Positions 28,633 to 37,628 of a stretch of DNA of 64,000 nt are shown here, piece by piece. The notes beneath the pieces were generated by a model, which saw only the letters and a program-made list of their open reading frames with translations, made no database searches and was not told the DNA's origin. Where the stretch lies: positions 124,001 to 188,000 of the forward strand of contig NZ_FKBS01000006.1 in assembly GCF_900078315.1 (NCBI RefSeq). The letters are read 5' to 3'. A program made the translations under genes and the position numbers. The DNA comes from Bordetella ansorpii (GTDB lineage: Bacteria; Pseudomonadota; Gammaproteobacteria; Burkholderiales; Burkholderiaceae_B). Positions within the stretch are counted from its first letter, which is position 1; each line of letters opens with the position of its first letter.

Positions 28633-29487
28633 ATGAGCGAACGCGCCAATCCCTGGGTGCTCAGCGCGCCCGCCATCGTCGTCTACGTCACCTTCCTGAC
28701 GGTGCCGCTGGCGTTGGTGTTCCTGATCAGCTTCTTCAACTTCGATTTCTACGGCGGCATCCAGGAAGCCGTCACGTTCAAGAACTACCTCGCCATCCTG
28801 ACCGATGGCTATTACTACGAGATCTACGCGCGCACCTTCGGCGTGGCGGCCGCCGTCACCCTCGCCTGCATGGTGCTGGGCACCGCCGAGGCCTACGTGC
28901 TGTCGCGCATGGCCAATCCCTGGAAGGGCCTGTTCCTGATGGTGGTGCTGGGGCCCCTGCTGATCTCGGTGGTGGTGCGCACGCTGGGCTGGGCTTTGCT
29001 GTTCGGCTCCACGGGGCTGATCAGCAAGGCGCTGTTGGCGCTGGGCCTGACGTCGGCGCCGGTCAGCCTGATGTACAGCAACCTCGGCGTGGGCATCGCG
29101 CTGGTGCACGTGCTGGTGCCTTTCATGGTGATCTCGGTGTGGGCCTCGCTGCAGCGGGTCAATCCGTCCACCGAGTCGGCGGCGCTGTCGCTGGGCGCCA
29201 GCCAGTTCACGGTGATCCGACGCGTGATCGTGCCGCAGGTCATGCCGGGCATCTTGTCGGGCTCGATCATGGTGTTCGCCATGGCGGCCAGCGCCTTCGC
29301 CACGCCGGCCATCATCGGCGGCCGCCGCCTGAAGACCGTGGCGACGGCCGCCTACGACGAGTTCCTGAACACGCTGGACTGGCCACTGGGTGCGGCACTG
29401 GCGATGGTGCTGCTGGTGGCGACCGTCATCGTGCTGCTGGCCGCCAACCGCATGGTCGAGCGCCGCTACAACGCGGTCTTCAACTGA
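28633..29487 (+). CDS. ABC transporter permease (PotB-like)
   Basis: The first inner-membrane permease of the importer, 284 residues. About six hydrophobic segments are visible, starting with the N-terminal APAIVVYVTFLTVPLALVFL. The EAA-type cytoplasmic loop that contacts the ATPase reads SAALSLGASQFTVIRRVIVP. It is followed after 10 bp by the second permease, and together they form the heterodimeric channel. Confidence 0.92.
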   Translation: MSERANPWVLSAPAIVVYVTFLTVPLALVFLISFFNFDFYGGIQEAVTFKNYLAILTDGYYYEIYARTFGVAAAVTLACMVLGTAEAYVLSRMANPWKGLFLMVVLGPLLISVVVRTLGWALLFGSTGLISKALLALGLTSAPVSLMYSNLGVGIALVHVLVPFMVISVWASLQRVNPSTESAALSLGASQFTVIRRVIVPQVMPGILSGSIMVFAMAASAFATPAIIGGRRLKTVATAAYDEFLNTLDWPLGAALAMVLLVATVIVLLAANRMVERRYNAVFN

Positions 29488-29497
29488 GGGGGCGAAC

Positions 29498-30298
29498 ATG
29501 AACTCCAAGAACGGTCCGTTGGCCCTGTTGTTCCACGCGGTGTTCATCGCGTTCATCCTGGCGCCCATCGTGATGGTGTGCGCGGTGGCGTTCACGTCGG
29601 AAGGCTTTATCTCGCTGCCGTCCGGCGGCCTGTCGCTGCGGTGGTTCCGCGCCATTCTGGACAACCCCCGCTTCATCGACGCGTTCTGGTTCAGCATGGG
29701 GCTGGGGGCGCTGTCGGCCTCGATCGCCATCGTGCTGGCGGTGCCGGGCGCGCTGGCCATCGCGCGCAACCGCTTCCCTGGCCGCGAGGCGCTGCTGGCG
29801 TTCTTCATGTCGCCGCTGATGATCCCGCACGTCGTGCTGGGCCTGGCGTTCCTGAAGTTTTTCACCACGGTCGGCCTGGTGGGCACGTATTTCGGGCTGG
29901 TGATCGCGCACGTCATCCTCATCATGCCGTACGCGTTGCGGCTGGTGCTGGCCTCGGCCACGGGCATCGATCCCGCGCTGGAGCGCGCCGCGCTGTCGCT
30001 GGGCGCGTCCAGCTGGGTGGCCTTCCGGCGCGTGGTGCTGCCGCTGGTGCTGCCGGGCGTGATCAGCGGCTGGGTGATCGCCTTCATCACCAGTTTCGAC
30101 GAGCTGACGATGTCGATCTTCGTCGCCTCGCCGTCCACCACCACATTGCCGGTGCGCATCTTCCTGCACATCGAGGACACCATCGACCCGCTGGTGACGG
30201 CCGTGTCGGCGGTACTGATCTACGCGACGGCGATCGCGATTTTCATCCTGGACCGTGTGATCGGTCTGGAAAAGCTGTTTGTCGGAAAAGGACGGTAA
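29498..30298 (+). CDS. ABC transporter permease (PotC-like)
   Basis: The second permease, 266 residues, with about six membrane segments. The EAA loop is ERAALSLGASSWVAFRRVVLP, close to that of its partner. The C-terminal TSFDELTMSIFVASPSTTTL is typical of PotC-like subunits. The stop overlaps the start of the flavoprotein gene by one base (TAATG), so uptake and oxidation genes are translated in one chain. Confidence 0.92.
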   Translation: MNSKNGPLALLFHAVFIAFILAPIVMVCAVAFTSEGFISLPSGGLSLRWFRAILDNPRFIDAFWFSMGLGALSASIAIVLAVPGALAIARNRFPGREALLAFFMSPLMIPHVVLGLAFLKFFTTVGLVGTYFGLVIAHVILIMPYALRLVLASATGIDPALERAALSLGASSWVAFRRVVLPLVLPGVISGWVIAFITSFDELTMSIFVASPSTTTLPVRIFLHIEDTIDPLVTAVSAVLIYATAIAIFILDRVIGLEKLFVGKGR

Positions 30299-31458
30299 TG
30301 AATCAGCAGACGGTGCCCTCTTCGGGGGGCGCGGCGCCGCAGGGCGGTGTCTACGATGCCGTGGTGATAGGCGGCGGCCTGGTCGGCTCGGCCATCGCCT
30401 ACGGCCTGCGCCGCTCGGTCGAGCGCGTGGCGGTGTTGGACGAAGGCGATACGGCGTTTCGCGCCTCGCGAGGCAACTTCGGCCTGGTGTGGGTGCAGAG
30501 CAAGGGCATGGGCCTGCCGCGCTATGGCTCGTGGACGCTGAGCTCGGTCGAGCTGTGGCCGCAACTGGCGACCGAGCTGCTGGACAAGACCGGCGTGGAC
30601 GTGCGCCTGGAGCAGAACGGCGGCCTGCATCCCGTGCTGACGGACGAGGAGTTCGACGCGCGCATCCAGTTCATGACCAAGCTGCAGGCGCAGCCGGGCA
30701 TGCCGCAGTACGACTGGAAGATGCTGGACCGCAAGGAGCTGGCCGACATCATGCCCGGCATCGGCCCGGACGTGCGCGGCGCCAGCCTGACCTCGGTGGA
30801 CGGCATCGCCAATCCGCTGAAGCTGCTGCGCGCGCTGCATGCCGCCTTCAAGCGTGACCGTGTCGATTACCTGCCGCGCCGCAAGTGCACGTCCATCCGC
30901 CGCGCCGATGGCGTGTTCCACGTCGATACGCCGCAAGGCGCGTTGCGTGCCCGCCAGATCGTGCTGGCCAGCGGCCTGGGCAATCCCGAGCTGGGCAAGT
31001 ACATCGGCATGGACCTGCCGGTGCGGCCGCAACGCGGCCAGATCATCGTGCTGGAGCGCACCAGGCCCGTGCTGAAGCTGCCGCTGAGCACGCTGCGCCA
31101 GATGGATGAGGGCTCCTGGCTGATCGGCGATTCGCAGGAAGAAGCCGGTTACGCCGACGAGATCGCCGGCCTGAACGTGCTGGGCACGCTGGCCGACCGC
31201 GCGCTGCGCACCCTGCCGGCGCTGCGCGACGTGCGCGTCGTGCGCTCGTGGGCCGCGCTGCGCGTGATGTCGCGCGATGGTTTCCCGATTTATGAGCAGT
31301 CCGAGACCTGTCCGGGCGCGTTTGTGGCCACCTGCCACAGCGGCGTCACGCTGGCCGCGGCCCATGCGCTCAAACTCGCTCCCATGATCGCCGCCGGTTC
31401 GCTGGCCGAAGACATGGCGCCGTTTTCCACCCGGAGGTTTCATGTTCAAGAGGCTTGA
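30298..31458 (+). CDS. FAD-dependent amine/amino-acid oxidoreductase (DAO fold, HcnC-like)
   Basis: A 386-residue flavoprotein of the D-amino-acid oxidase fold. The dinucleotide-binding motif DAVVIGGGLVGSAIAYGLRR lies at residues 20-39, and the C-terminal FAD segment is ATCHSGVTLAAAHALKL. This fold oxidises C-N bonds (glycine oxidase, sarcosine oxidase beta, HcnC, opine oxidase). The next two genes encode a small [2Fe-2S] protein and a pyridine-nucleotide-type flavoprotein with a Cys cluster. That is the exact subunit set of HcnABC, opine oxidases and D-hydroxyproline dehydrogenase, so this is the catalytic subunit of a membrane-linked dehydrogenase. Substrate unknown. Confidence 0.88.
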   Translation: MNQQTVPSSGGAAPQGGVYDAVVIGGGLVGSAIAYGLRRSVERVAVLDEGDTAFRASRGNFGLVWVQSKGMGLPRYGSWTLSSVELWPQLATELLDKTGVDVRLEQNGGLHPVLTDEEFDARIQFMTKLQAQPGMPQYDWKMLDRKELADIMPGIGPDVRGASLTSVDGIANPLKLLRALHAAFKRDRVDYLPRRKCTSIRRADGVFHVDTPQGALRARQIVLASGLGNPELGKYIGMDLPVRPQRGQIIVLERTRPVLKLPLSTLRQMDEGSWLIGDSQEEAGYADEIAGLNVLGTLADRALRTLPALRDVRVVRSWAALRVMSRDGFPIYEQSETCPGAFVATCHSGVTLAAAHALKLAPMIAAGSLAEDMAPFSTRRFHVQEA

Positions 31459-31750
31459 TGCGGCCGCGGACCAGGCTGCCCGCACGCCGGTGCGCATCAC
31501 GGTCGACGGCGCCGAAGTCGGCTGCCGCCAAGGCGACAACGTCGCCGCTGCATTGTTCGCCGCCGGCCACGCCGACTGCCGCGACACGGCCGTGGGCGAG
31601 GTGCCGCGCGGTCCGTACTGCATGATGGGCGTCTGCTACGACTGCCTGGTCACCATCGATGGCCAGCCCAACCGCCAGGCGTGCATGACACCGGTGCGCG
31701 AAGGCATGAAGATCGAGCGCCAGCGTGGCGCGCGCGAGGTGCTGTCATGA
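31442..31750 (+). CDS. (2Fe-2S)-binding small subunit (HcnA-like)
   Basis: A 102-residue ferredoxin-like subunit. The cysteine pattern CMMGVCYDCLVTIDGQPNRQAC (positions about 60-81; Cys 60, 65, 68 and 81) is the [2Fe-2S] motif of the gamma subunits of heterotrimeric amine dehydrogenases such as HcnA and sarcosine oxidase alpha N-terminus. The start overlaps the preceding gene by 17 bases and the stop overlaps the next start by four bases. It should pass electrons between the two flavin subunits. Confidence 0.9.
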   Translation: MFKRLDAAADQAARTPVRITVDGAEVGCRQGDNVAAALFAAGHADCRDTAVGEVPRGPYCMMGVCYDCLVTIDGQPNRQACMTPVREGMKIERQRGAREVLS

Positions 31751-33246
31751 GCCTGCCGGACCGCTCCAAGGGCGAATACCGTAGTGCGCAGCACGAAGGC
31801 TCCACAATGACCCCGTCTCGTTGCGAGTTGCTGGTGATCGGCGCCGGCCCCGCCGGCATGGCGGCCGCCGCCACGGCGGCCAACCTGGGCGTGGACACGC
31901 TGCTGCTGGACGAGCAGCCCGCGCCCGGCGGCCAGATCTACCGCGCCATCACCACGACGCCTGTTTCCGACAAGCGCATCCTGGGCGAGGACTACTGGCA
32001 CGGCGCCAGCCTGGTCGAACCGTTCCGCGCCAGCGTCGCACGCTACGAACCCGGCGCCACGGTGTGGGCCGTCTCGCGTATGACGGCCGAGGCGCCTGCC
32101 CAGGGCTTCGAGGTGGCGTACTCGGTAAGCGGGCAAGCCCGCATGGTCGAGGCCCGCTACATCCTGCTGGCCACTGGCGCGCAGGAGCGTCCCTTCCCCA
32201 TTCCGGGCTGGACGTTGCCTGGCGTGATCACGGCCGGTGCGGCGCAGATCCTGCTGAAGTCGGCGGGCCTGGTGACCAGTGGCCCCACCGTGCTGGCCGG
32301 TTGCGGCCCGCTGCTGTACCTGGTGGCCTGGCAGTACCTGAATGCCGGCGCCAAGATCGATGTGTTGCTGGAGACTGCGCCCGCCGGTCGAATGAGGCAG
32401 GCGCTGCCGCACGTGTGGGATTTCCTGCGCTCGCCGTATCTGGGCAAGGGCCTGAAACTGATGCGCGCGGTGAAGGCCGCGGTGCCCATCGTCAAGGACG
32501 TGCGCGATCTGCAGGCCGTGGGCGACGGCAGGCTGCAATCGGTGCGCTATACGGCGGGCGGTCGCCAGCACGAGATGCCCGCCGAGCAGCTGATGCTGCA
32601 TCAGGGCGTCGTGCCCAACGTGAACCTGTCGCGCGCCGTGGGCGCCGAGCACGAATGGAACGAGGCGCTGGACTGCTGGCAGCCCAAGGTGGACGAATGG
32701 GGCGCGACCTCGGTGGCCGACATCGGCATCGCCGGTGACGGCGCCGGCATCGCGGGCGCGTTGGCCGCCGAGCATCGCGGCCGTATCGCCGCCCTGAATG
32801 CCGCGAAGACGCTGGGCCGCATCGACGCCGCGCGGCGCGACCGCGAGGCCGTGCCGCACCGTCAGGCGCTGGCTCGCGCCACGCGCGGCCGGGCCTTCTT
32901 CGACACGCTGTACAAGGCGCCGGATGCCTATCGCCGTCCGACCGGCGACACCATCGTGTGCCGCTGCGAGGAAGTCACCGCGCAGCAGGTGCGCGACACG
33001 GTGGCCCTGGGCTGTTCGGGTCCCAACCAGATGAAAGCCTTCCTGCGTTGCGGCATGGGGCCGTGCCAGGGCCGCTTCTGCGGCCTGACCGTCAGCGAGC
33101 TGATCGCCGACGAACGCGGCGTGCCGGTCAGCGAGGTGGGCTATTACCGCCTGCGCTTTCCGACCAAGCCGCTGACGCTGGGCGAACTGGCCACCTTGCC
33201 GCAGACCGACGCTTCCCGGCAGGCCGTGGTCCGCCTGAAGAAGTGA
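31747..33246 (+). CDS. NAD(P)/FAD-dependent oxidoreductase with C-terminal [2Fe-2S] Cys cluster (HcnB-like)
   Basis: A 499-residue subunit. The N-terminal FAD motif LLVIGAGPAGMAAAATAANL and the second dinucleotide region PTVLAGCGPLLYLVAWQYL are visible. A C-terminal BFD-like iron-sulfur domain follows, with CRCEEVT and CGMGPCQGRFCG (about residues 402-446). This architecture is that of HcnB, opine oxidase A and sarcosine oxidase alpha middle domains. The ATG at 31747 forms an ATGA overlap with the previous gene and is preferred; an alternative ATG at 31807 begins just before the FAD motif. It would accept electrons from the substrate flavin and pass them to the respiratory chain. Confidence 0.9.
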   Translation: MSLPDRSKGEYRSAQHEGSTMTPSRCELLVIGAGPAGMAAAATAANLGVDTLLLDEQPAPGGQIYRAITTTPVSDKRILGEDYWHGASLVEPFRASVARYEPGATVWAVSRMTAEAPAQGFEVAYSVSGQARMVEARYILLATGAQERPFPIPGWTLPGVITAGAAQILLKSAGLVTSGPTVLAGCGPLLYLVAWQYLNAGAKIDVLLETAPAGRMRQALPHVWDFLRSPYLGKGLKLMRAVKAAVPIVKDVRDLQAVGDGRLQSVRYTAGGRQHEMPAEQLMLHQGVVPNVNLSRAVGAEHEWNEALDCWQPKVDEWGATSVADIGIAGDGAGIAGALAAEHRGRIAALNAAKTLGRIDAARRDREAVPHRQALARATRGRAFFDTLYKAPDAYRRPTGDTIVCRCEEVTAQQVRDTVALGCSGPNQMKAFLRCGMGPCQGRFCGLTVSELIADERGVPVSEVGYYRLRFPTKPLTLGELATLPQTDASRQAVVRLKK

Positions 33247-33247
33247 C

Positions 33248-34390
33248 ATGGACGCATCGCGCAGCGCCGAGGTGATCGTCGTGGGCGGCGGGCTGCATGG
33301 CAGTTCGGCCGCGCTGCACCTGGCGCGCGCGGGCGTGTCCGCACTGGTCATCGAGAAGAACTACGTCGGCCGGCATGCGTCGGGCGTGAATGCGGGCGGC
33401 GTGCGCACGCTGGGCCGGCATCTCGCCGAGATCCCGCTGGCGTTGGCCTCGCGCGAGCGCTGGTACGGCATCGGCGATCTGGTCGATGACGATTGCGGCT
33501 TCGAGCAGCATGGCCAGGTGCGCGTGGCCGAGAACGAGGCCGATGAAGCCACGTTGCGCGAGCGCCTGCGCACCATGCACGCGCATGGCTACACGCATGA
33601 GGAATGGATAACCGCGGACGAACTGCGCGCCATGATTCCGCGCATCGCGCCGACGGTGCGGGGCGGCGTCATCGCGCGGGGCGACGCCGCGGCCGATCCC
33701 TATCGCACCACGCTGGCGTTTCGCCGCAAGGCAGCCGGCCTGGGCGCGCGCTTCATGGAAGGCGTGCGCGTGCACGAGACGCGCCGCGAAGGCGCGCAAT
33801 GGATCGTGACGAGCGACGCGGGCATCTACACCGCGCCCACGTTGATCAACTGCGCGGGGGCGTGGGCTGACCGCGTGGCCGGGCAATGGGATGAACCCGT
33901 GCCCTTGCAGGCCATCAGTCCGATGATGCTGGTGACGCTGCGCATGCCGCATTTTCTGGATCCCGTCGTCATCGGCACCGGGCGCCCGCTGTCGTTCAAG
34001 CAGCGCAGCAACGGCACCGTACTGATCGGTGGCGGACGGCGCGCGTGGGTGGATCGCGATCGCGAATGGACGGAGCTGGATTTCCGTTCGCTGGGCGAAG
34101 GCGCGCGCACGGTATGCGACCTGTTCCCGCACATGGAAGGCGCGGTGGTCAATCGTGGCTGGGCCGGCATCGAGGCCTGCATGCCCGATGAGATCCCCGT
34201 GATCGGGCCGAGCCTGCGCCGCGAGAACGCCTTTCATGCCTTCGGTTTTTCCGCCCACGGTTTCGAGCTGGGGCCGATCGTGGGCCAAATTCTGAGCGAG
34301 CTGGTGACGCAAGGCGCGGCCAGCTTGCCTATCGAACCTTTCAGCATCGGGCGCTTCGCGCGCACCGGTCGTCTTTCCGGTCCGCAGTGA
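33248..34390 (+). CDS. Second FAD-dependent amine oxidoreductase (DAO fold)
   Basis: A 380-residue DAO-fold flavoprotein, beginning with the FAD motif EVIVVGGGLHGSSAALHLAR (residues 8-27) and ending with FGFSAHGFELGPIVGQILSE, the conserved FAD/substrate segment. It is a paralogue-type partner of the 30298 product, not a duplicate. The operon therefore holds two different C-N oxidising subunits, possibly for the two successive oxidations or two stereoisomers of one substrate. It starts one base after the previous stop. Glycine/sarcosine/D-amino-acid oxidase activity is possible; the substrate is not determinable. Confidence 0.87.
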   Translation: MDASRSAEVIVVGGGLHGSSAALHLARAGVSALVIEKNYVGRHASGVNAGGVRTLGRHLAEIPLALASRERWYGIGDLVDDDCGFEQHGQVRVAENEADEATLRERLRTMHAHGYTHEEWITADELRAMIPRIAPTVRGGVIARGDAAADPYRTTLAFRRKAAGLGARFMEGVRVHETRREGAQWIVTSDAGIYTAPTLINCAGAWADRVAGQWDEPVPLQAISPMMLVTLRMPHFLDPVVIGTGRPLSFKQRSNGTVLIGGGRRAWVDRDREWTELDFRSLGEGARTVCDLFPHMEGAVVNRGWAGIEACMPDEIPVIGPSLRRENAFHAFGFSAHGFELGPIVGQILSELVTQGAASLPIEPFSIGRFARTGRLSGPQ

Positions 34391-34418
34391 CCGCATTCAC
34401 TTTCAGGAGCAGTACGGC

Positions 34419-34778
34419 ATGAATGACATCGTGCGCATGGATTCCAACGCCAAACTCAGCCGCATCGTGATCCACGGCGACACCGTGTATGTGGCGGGCG
34501 TGACCTCCCGCGACGAGGGCGGCATCGAGGCGCAGACGCGTGGCGCACTGGCCAAGATCGACACCTACCTGGCGCAGGCCGGCACCGACAAGTCGCGCAT
34601 GCTGCAGGTGCAGATCTGGCTGAAGGACATCGACCGCGACTTCGACGGCATGAACGCGGTGTGGGCCGAGTGGGCGCCCAAGGATGCGATGCCCACGCGC
34701 GCCACGTGCGAGGCCAAGCTGGCCGCGCCCGACCTGCTGGTGGAGATCATCGTGACGGCGGCGCGCAAGCCGGGCTGA
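34419..34778 (+). CDS. RidA family enamine/imine deaminase
   Basis: A 119-residue RidA-type protein. The family signature near the C-terminus includes the ligand Arg in PTRATCEAKLAAPDLLVEI (about residues 91-109). RidA proteins hydrolyse reactive imines or enamines to oxo acids and ammonia. Placed last in an operon with two amine-oxidising flavoproteins, it should clear the imine product they form. The length and the CEAKLAAPDLLVE motif fit the RidA subgroup often tied to D-amino-acid oxidases. Confidence 0.92.
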   Translation: MNDIVRMDSNAKLSRIVIHGDTVYVAGVTSRDEGGIEAQTRGALAKIDTYLAQAGTDKSRMLQVQIWLKDIDRDFDGMNAVWAEWAPKDAMPTRATCEAKLAAPDLLVEIIVTAARKPG

Positions 34779-34838
34779 TCGTTCCGTCTCGCCTGGGCGC
34801 CTGCCGGGCAAGGCGGGGCCGCCCCGGCGGATGGCCTG

Positions 34839-34863
34839 ACGCCGCCCTTCATTCGGGCGGCGT
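34839..34863 (+). terminator. Terminator-like hairpin after RidA gene
   Basis: Perfect 9-bp stem ACGCCGCCC/GGGCGGCGT with a 7-base loop, 60 bp behind the RidA stop. Few T residues follow, so it is a likely but not ideal terminator. Confidence 0.6.
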
Positions 34864-35019
34864 TCGCATTTGTGATGCTGGGAACATAAAAAACTTATTG
34901 TCTGAACCTGCCCAAGCGTACTTGTACCGGTGCAGTCACGCAGCCAGAATGGCCTTGGCCGTCCGGGTTGCCCATGCCGTCCGGACGGCACACCCATACC
35001 TACAAATCCGGAGACAACC

Positions 35020-36027
35020 ATGTTCACCCCGCTGCTGCGGCCCCTGCTGGGCCGGCTCGCCCTCGCCTCCTGTACGCTGGCACTCACGCTGGGCGCCGCC
35101 ACGCAGGCGAGCGCCCAGGACGCCTTTCCTGAACGTCCCCTGCGCCTGGTGGTGGGTTTTGCACCGGGCGGCGGCGCCGACGTGGTGGCCCGCCTGATCG
35201 GCGCTCGCGCCTCGCAGGCGCTGGGCCAGCAGGTCGTGGTCGAGAACCGCCCCGGCGCCACCGGCACCATCGCGGCCGACAACGTGGCGCGTTCCAAGCC
35301 GGACGGCTACTCGCTGTTCCTGGGCTCGCAATCGACCATGCTGGTGGCGCCCTCGCTGTACCCGCAACTGCCCTTCAGCCCATCCAAGGACTTCACGCCG
35401 GTCACGATGATGGTGTCGATGCCGCTGGTGCTGGTGGTCAATCCCAAGCTGGTGCAGGCCAGGACCGTGGCCGAACTGGACGCGCAGATCCGCCAGTCGG
35501 GCAACGGCGGCACCACGTATGCCTCGTCGGGCCAGGGCGGCCCGCAGCACATCGCGGGCGAGCTGTACTCGCACCGCCTGAAGACGCCCGTGACGCACGT
35601 GCCGTACAAGGGCGAGGCGCCCGCCATCACCGACGTGCTGGGCGGCCAGGTGCCCTTCATGTTCGCCAACCTGCCCGTGGCCATGCCCTATGTGAAGTCG
35701 GGCCAGCTGCGCGCGCTGGCGGTGACCAGCCTGCAACGCGATCCCAAGGCCGCCGACCTGCCGACCATGGCCGAGTCGGGCTACGACGGTTTCGAGGTGC
35801 TGACCTGGTACGGCATCTTCGCGCCGGCCGGCACGCCCAAACCCATCGTCGACAAGCTGTACGGCGCCGTGCAGACCTCGCTGCAGGACAACGCCACGCG
35901 CGACAAGCTGGCCGAGCAGGGCTTCACCGTGGTGGGCACCGATCCGGACAAGTTCTCGTCTTTCATCAAGCAGGAAGTGCCGCGCTGGGCGTCGACCATC
36001 CGTGACCTCGGCATCCGTCCCGAATGA
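35020..36027 (+). CDS. Bug/TctC-type solute-binding protein
   Basis: A 335-residue periplasmic Bug protein: signal peptide to about residue 33 (ending ASAQ), then RPLRLVVGFAPGGGADVVAR, VENRPGATGTIAADNVAR, ASSGQGGPQH and LPTMAESGYDGFEVLTWYG. The ATG at 35020, behind GGAG, gives the proper signal peptide. It lies 53 bp ahead of a sugar-acid dehydratase gene on the same strand, so an aldarate or uronate-type acid is a reasonable ligand guess. No permease genes are adjacent. Confidence 0.92.
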   Translation: MFTPLLRPLLGRLALASCTLALTLGAATQASAQDAFPERPLRLVVGFAPGGGADVVARLIGARASQALGQQVVVENRPGATGTIAADNVARSKPDGYSLFLGSQSTMLVAPSLYPQLPFSPSKDFTPVTMMVSMPLVLVVNPKLVQARTVAELDAQIRQSGNGGTTYASSGQGGPQHIAGELYSHRLKTPVTHVPYKGEAPAITDVLGGQVPFMFANLPVAMPYVKSGQLRALAVTSLQRDPKAADLPTMAESGYDGFEVLTWYGIFAPAGTPKPIVDKLYGAVQTSLQDNATRDKLAEQGFTVVGTDPDKFSSFIKQEVPRWASTIRDLGIRPE

Positions 36028-36080
36028 ATTGAACCTGGCCGCCTCGCGCGGCTTCTTGCATGGAGTAGGCCGTAACCATC

Positions 36081-37628
36081 ATGATCGATCAATCCGCAAA
36101 ACGGGCCAGCGGCCCCATCATCCGCCTGCATCCGTCCGACAACATCGTGGTGGCGCGCGTGCCCGTGGGCATCGGCACCGACGTGCCCAGCGAGGGCTTC
36201 ACCTCGCGCAGCCAGGTGCCGGCCGGCCACAAGATCGCCGCGCGCGATCTGCGCCAGGGCGAGCCCATCCTGAAGTACAACGTCTGTATCGGCTTCGCGG
36301 CCAGCGACATTCCGGCCGGCACTTACGTGCACTCGCACAACACCGAATTCCGCGAGTTCGACCGCGACTACGCGCATGGCCGCGATTACGTGCCCACGCC
36401 CATGCTGCCCGAGGCCGAGCAGGCTACGTTCCAGGGCATCGTGCGCGCCAATGGCCAGGTGGGCACACGCAACTATGTGGGCATCCTGTCGACGGTGAAC
36501 TGTTCGGCCACGGTGGTGCACCGCATCGCCGAAGCCTTCACGCCCGAGGTGATGAAGCAGTTTCCCAATGTGGACGGCGTGGTGGCGCTGAGCCACGGCC
36601 TGGGTTGCGGCATGGAGATGTCGGGCGAGCCGATGGACCTGCTGCGCCGGACCATCGGCGGCTATGCCTGCCATGCGAACTTCGCGGGCGTGCTGATCGT
36701 GGGCCTGGGCTGTGAGCGCAACCAGCTGGATGCGTTGCTGAAGGATCAGGGCCTGCAGGCCGGTGAGCGCATCCGCACGTTCGTGATGCAGGAAAGCGGC
36801 GGCACCCGCAAGACCATCGAGGCGGGGGTGGCGGCGGTGCGTGAATTGCTGCCGGCCGCCAACGACGTGCGGCGCGAGACGGTGTCCGCGCGGCATCTGA
36901 AGATCGGCCTGCAATGCGGCGGATCGGATGGGTTTTCGTCGATCACCGCGAACCCCGCGTTGGGGGCGGCGATGGATATCCTGGTGCGCCATGGCGGGAC
37001 GGCCATCCTGTCGGAAACGCCGGAAATCTATGGCGTGGAACACACGCTGACCTCGCGCGCGCAAAGCCGTGAAGTGGGTGAGAAACTGGTCAGCCGCATC
37101 CGCTGGTGGAAGGACGAGTACTCGCCGGGACGCGACGTGCAGATCAACGGCAAGGTCAGTCCGGGCAACCAGATGGGCGGCCTGGCGAACATTTTCGAGA
37201 AGTCGCTGGGATCGTCGATGAAGGGCGGCACCACGGGACTGATGGAGGTGTACCGCTACGCCGAGCCGGTGCGCCAGCCGGGGTTCGTGTTCATGGATAC
37301 GCCGGGGTTCGATCCCGTGTCGGCCACGGGGCAGATCGCGGGCGGGGCGAATATCATCTGCTTCACCACGGGACGCGGGTCGATGTTCGGCGCGAAGCCC
37401 GTGCCGTCGATCAAGCTGGCGACCAACACGCCGATGTACGAACGGCTGACCGAGGACATGGACGTGAACTGCGGGCAGGTGCTGGATGGCACCGCGACCA
37501 TGGCGGAGATGGGGCAGCAGGTGTTCGAGGAGATCCTGCGGGTGGCGTCAGGCGGGACGACGCGCAGCGAAGAGCTGGGCTTGGGGGATCATGAGTTCGT
37601 GCCTTGGAATATCGGGGTGACCAGCTGA
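36081..37628 (+). CDS. UxaA/GarD family sugar-acid dehydratase
   Basis: A 515-residue lyase of the altronate/galactarate dehydratase family. The N-terminal SAF-like domain (about 12-95) is followed by the main domain starting GIVRANGQVGTRNYVGILST. Visible motifs are VNCSATVVHRIA, HGLGCGMEMSG, VGLGCERNQLDALL, LQCGGSDGFSSITANPALG and the C-terminal NCGQVLDGTATMAEMG, with conserved Cys residues used by the metal site. The family dehydrates altronate, galactarate or sulfolactate. A DapA-family gene on the facing strand could process the 2-oxo-3-deoxy product. Choice among substrates cannot be made from sequence alone. Confidence 0.9.
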   Translation: MIDQSAKRASGPIIRLHPSDNIVVARVPVGIGTDVPSEGFTSRSQVPAGHKIAARDLRQGEPILKYNVCIGFAASDIPAGTYVHSHNTEFREFDRDYAHGRDYVPTPMLPEAEQATFQGIVRANGQVGTRNYVGILSTVNCSATVVHRIAEAFTPEVMKQFPNVDGVVALSHGLGCGMEMSGEPMDLLRRTIGGYACHANFAGVLIVGLGCERNQLDALLKDQGLQAGERIRTFVMQESGGTRKTIEAGVAAVRELLPAANDVRRETVSARHLKIGLQCGGSDGFSSITANPALGAAMDILVRHGGTAILSETPEIYGVEHTLTSRAQSREVGEKLVSRIRWWKDEYSPGRDVQINGKVSPGNQMGGLANIFEKSLGSSMKGGTTGLMEVYRYAEPVRQPGFVFMDTPGFDPVSATGQIAGGANIICFTTGRGSMFGAKPVPSIKLATNTPMYERLTEDMDVNCGQVLDGTATMAEMGQQVFEEILRVASGGTTRSEELGLGDHEFVPWNIGVTS

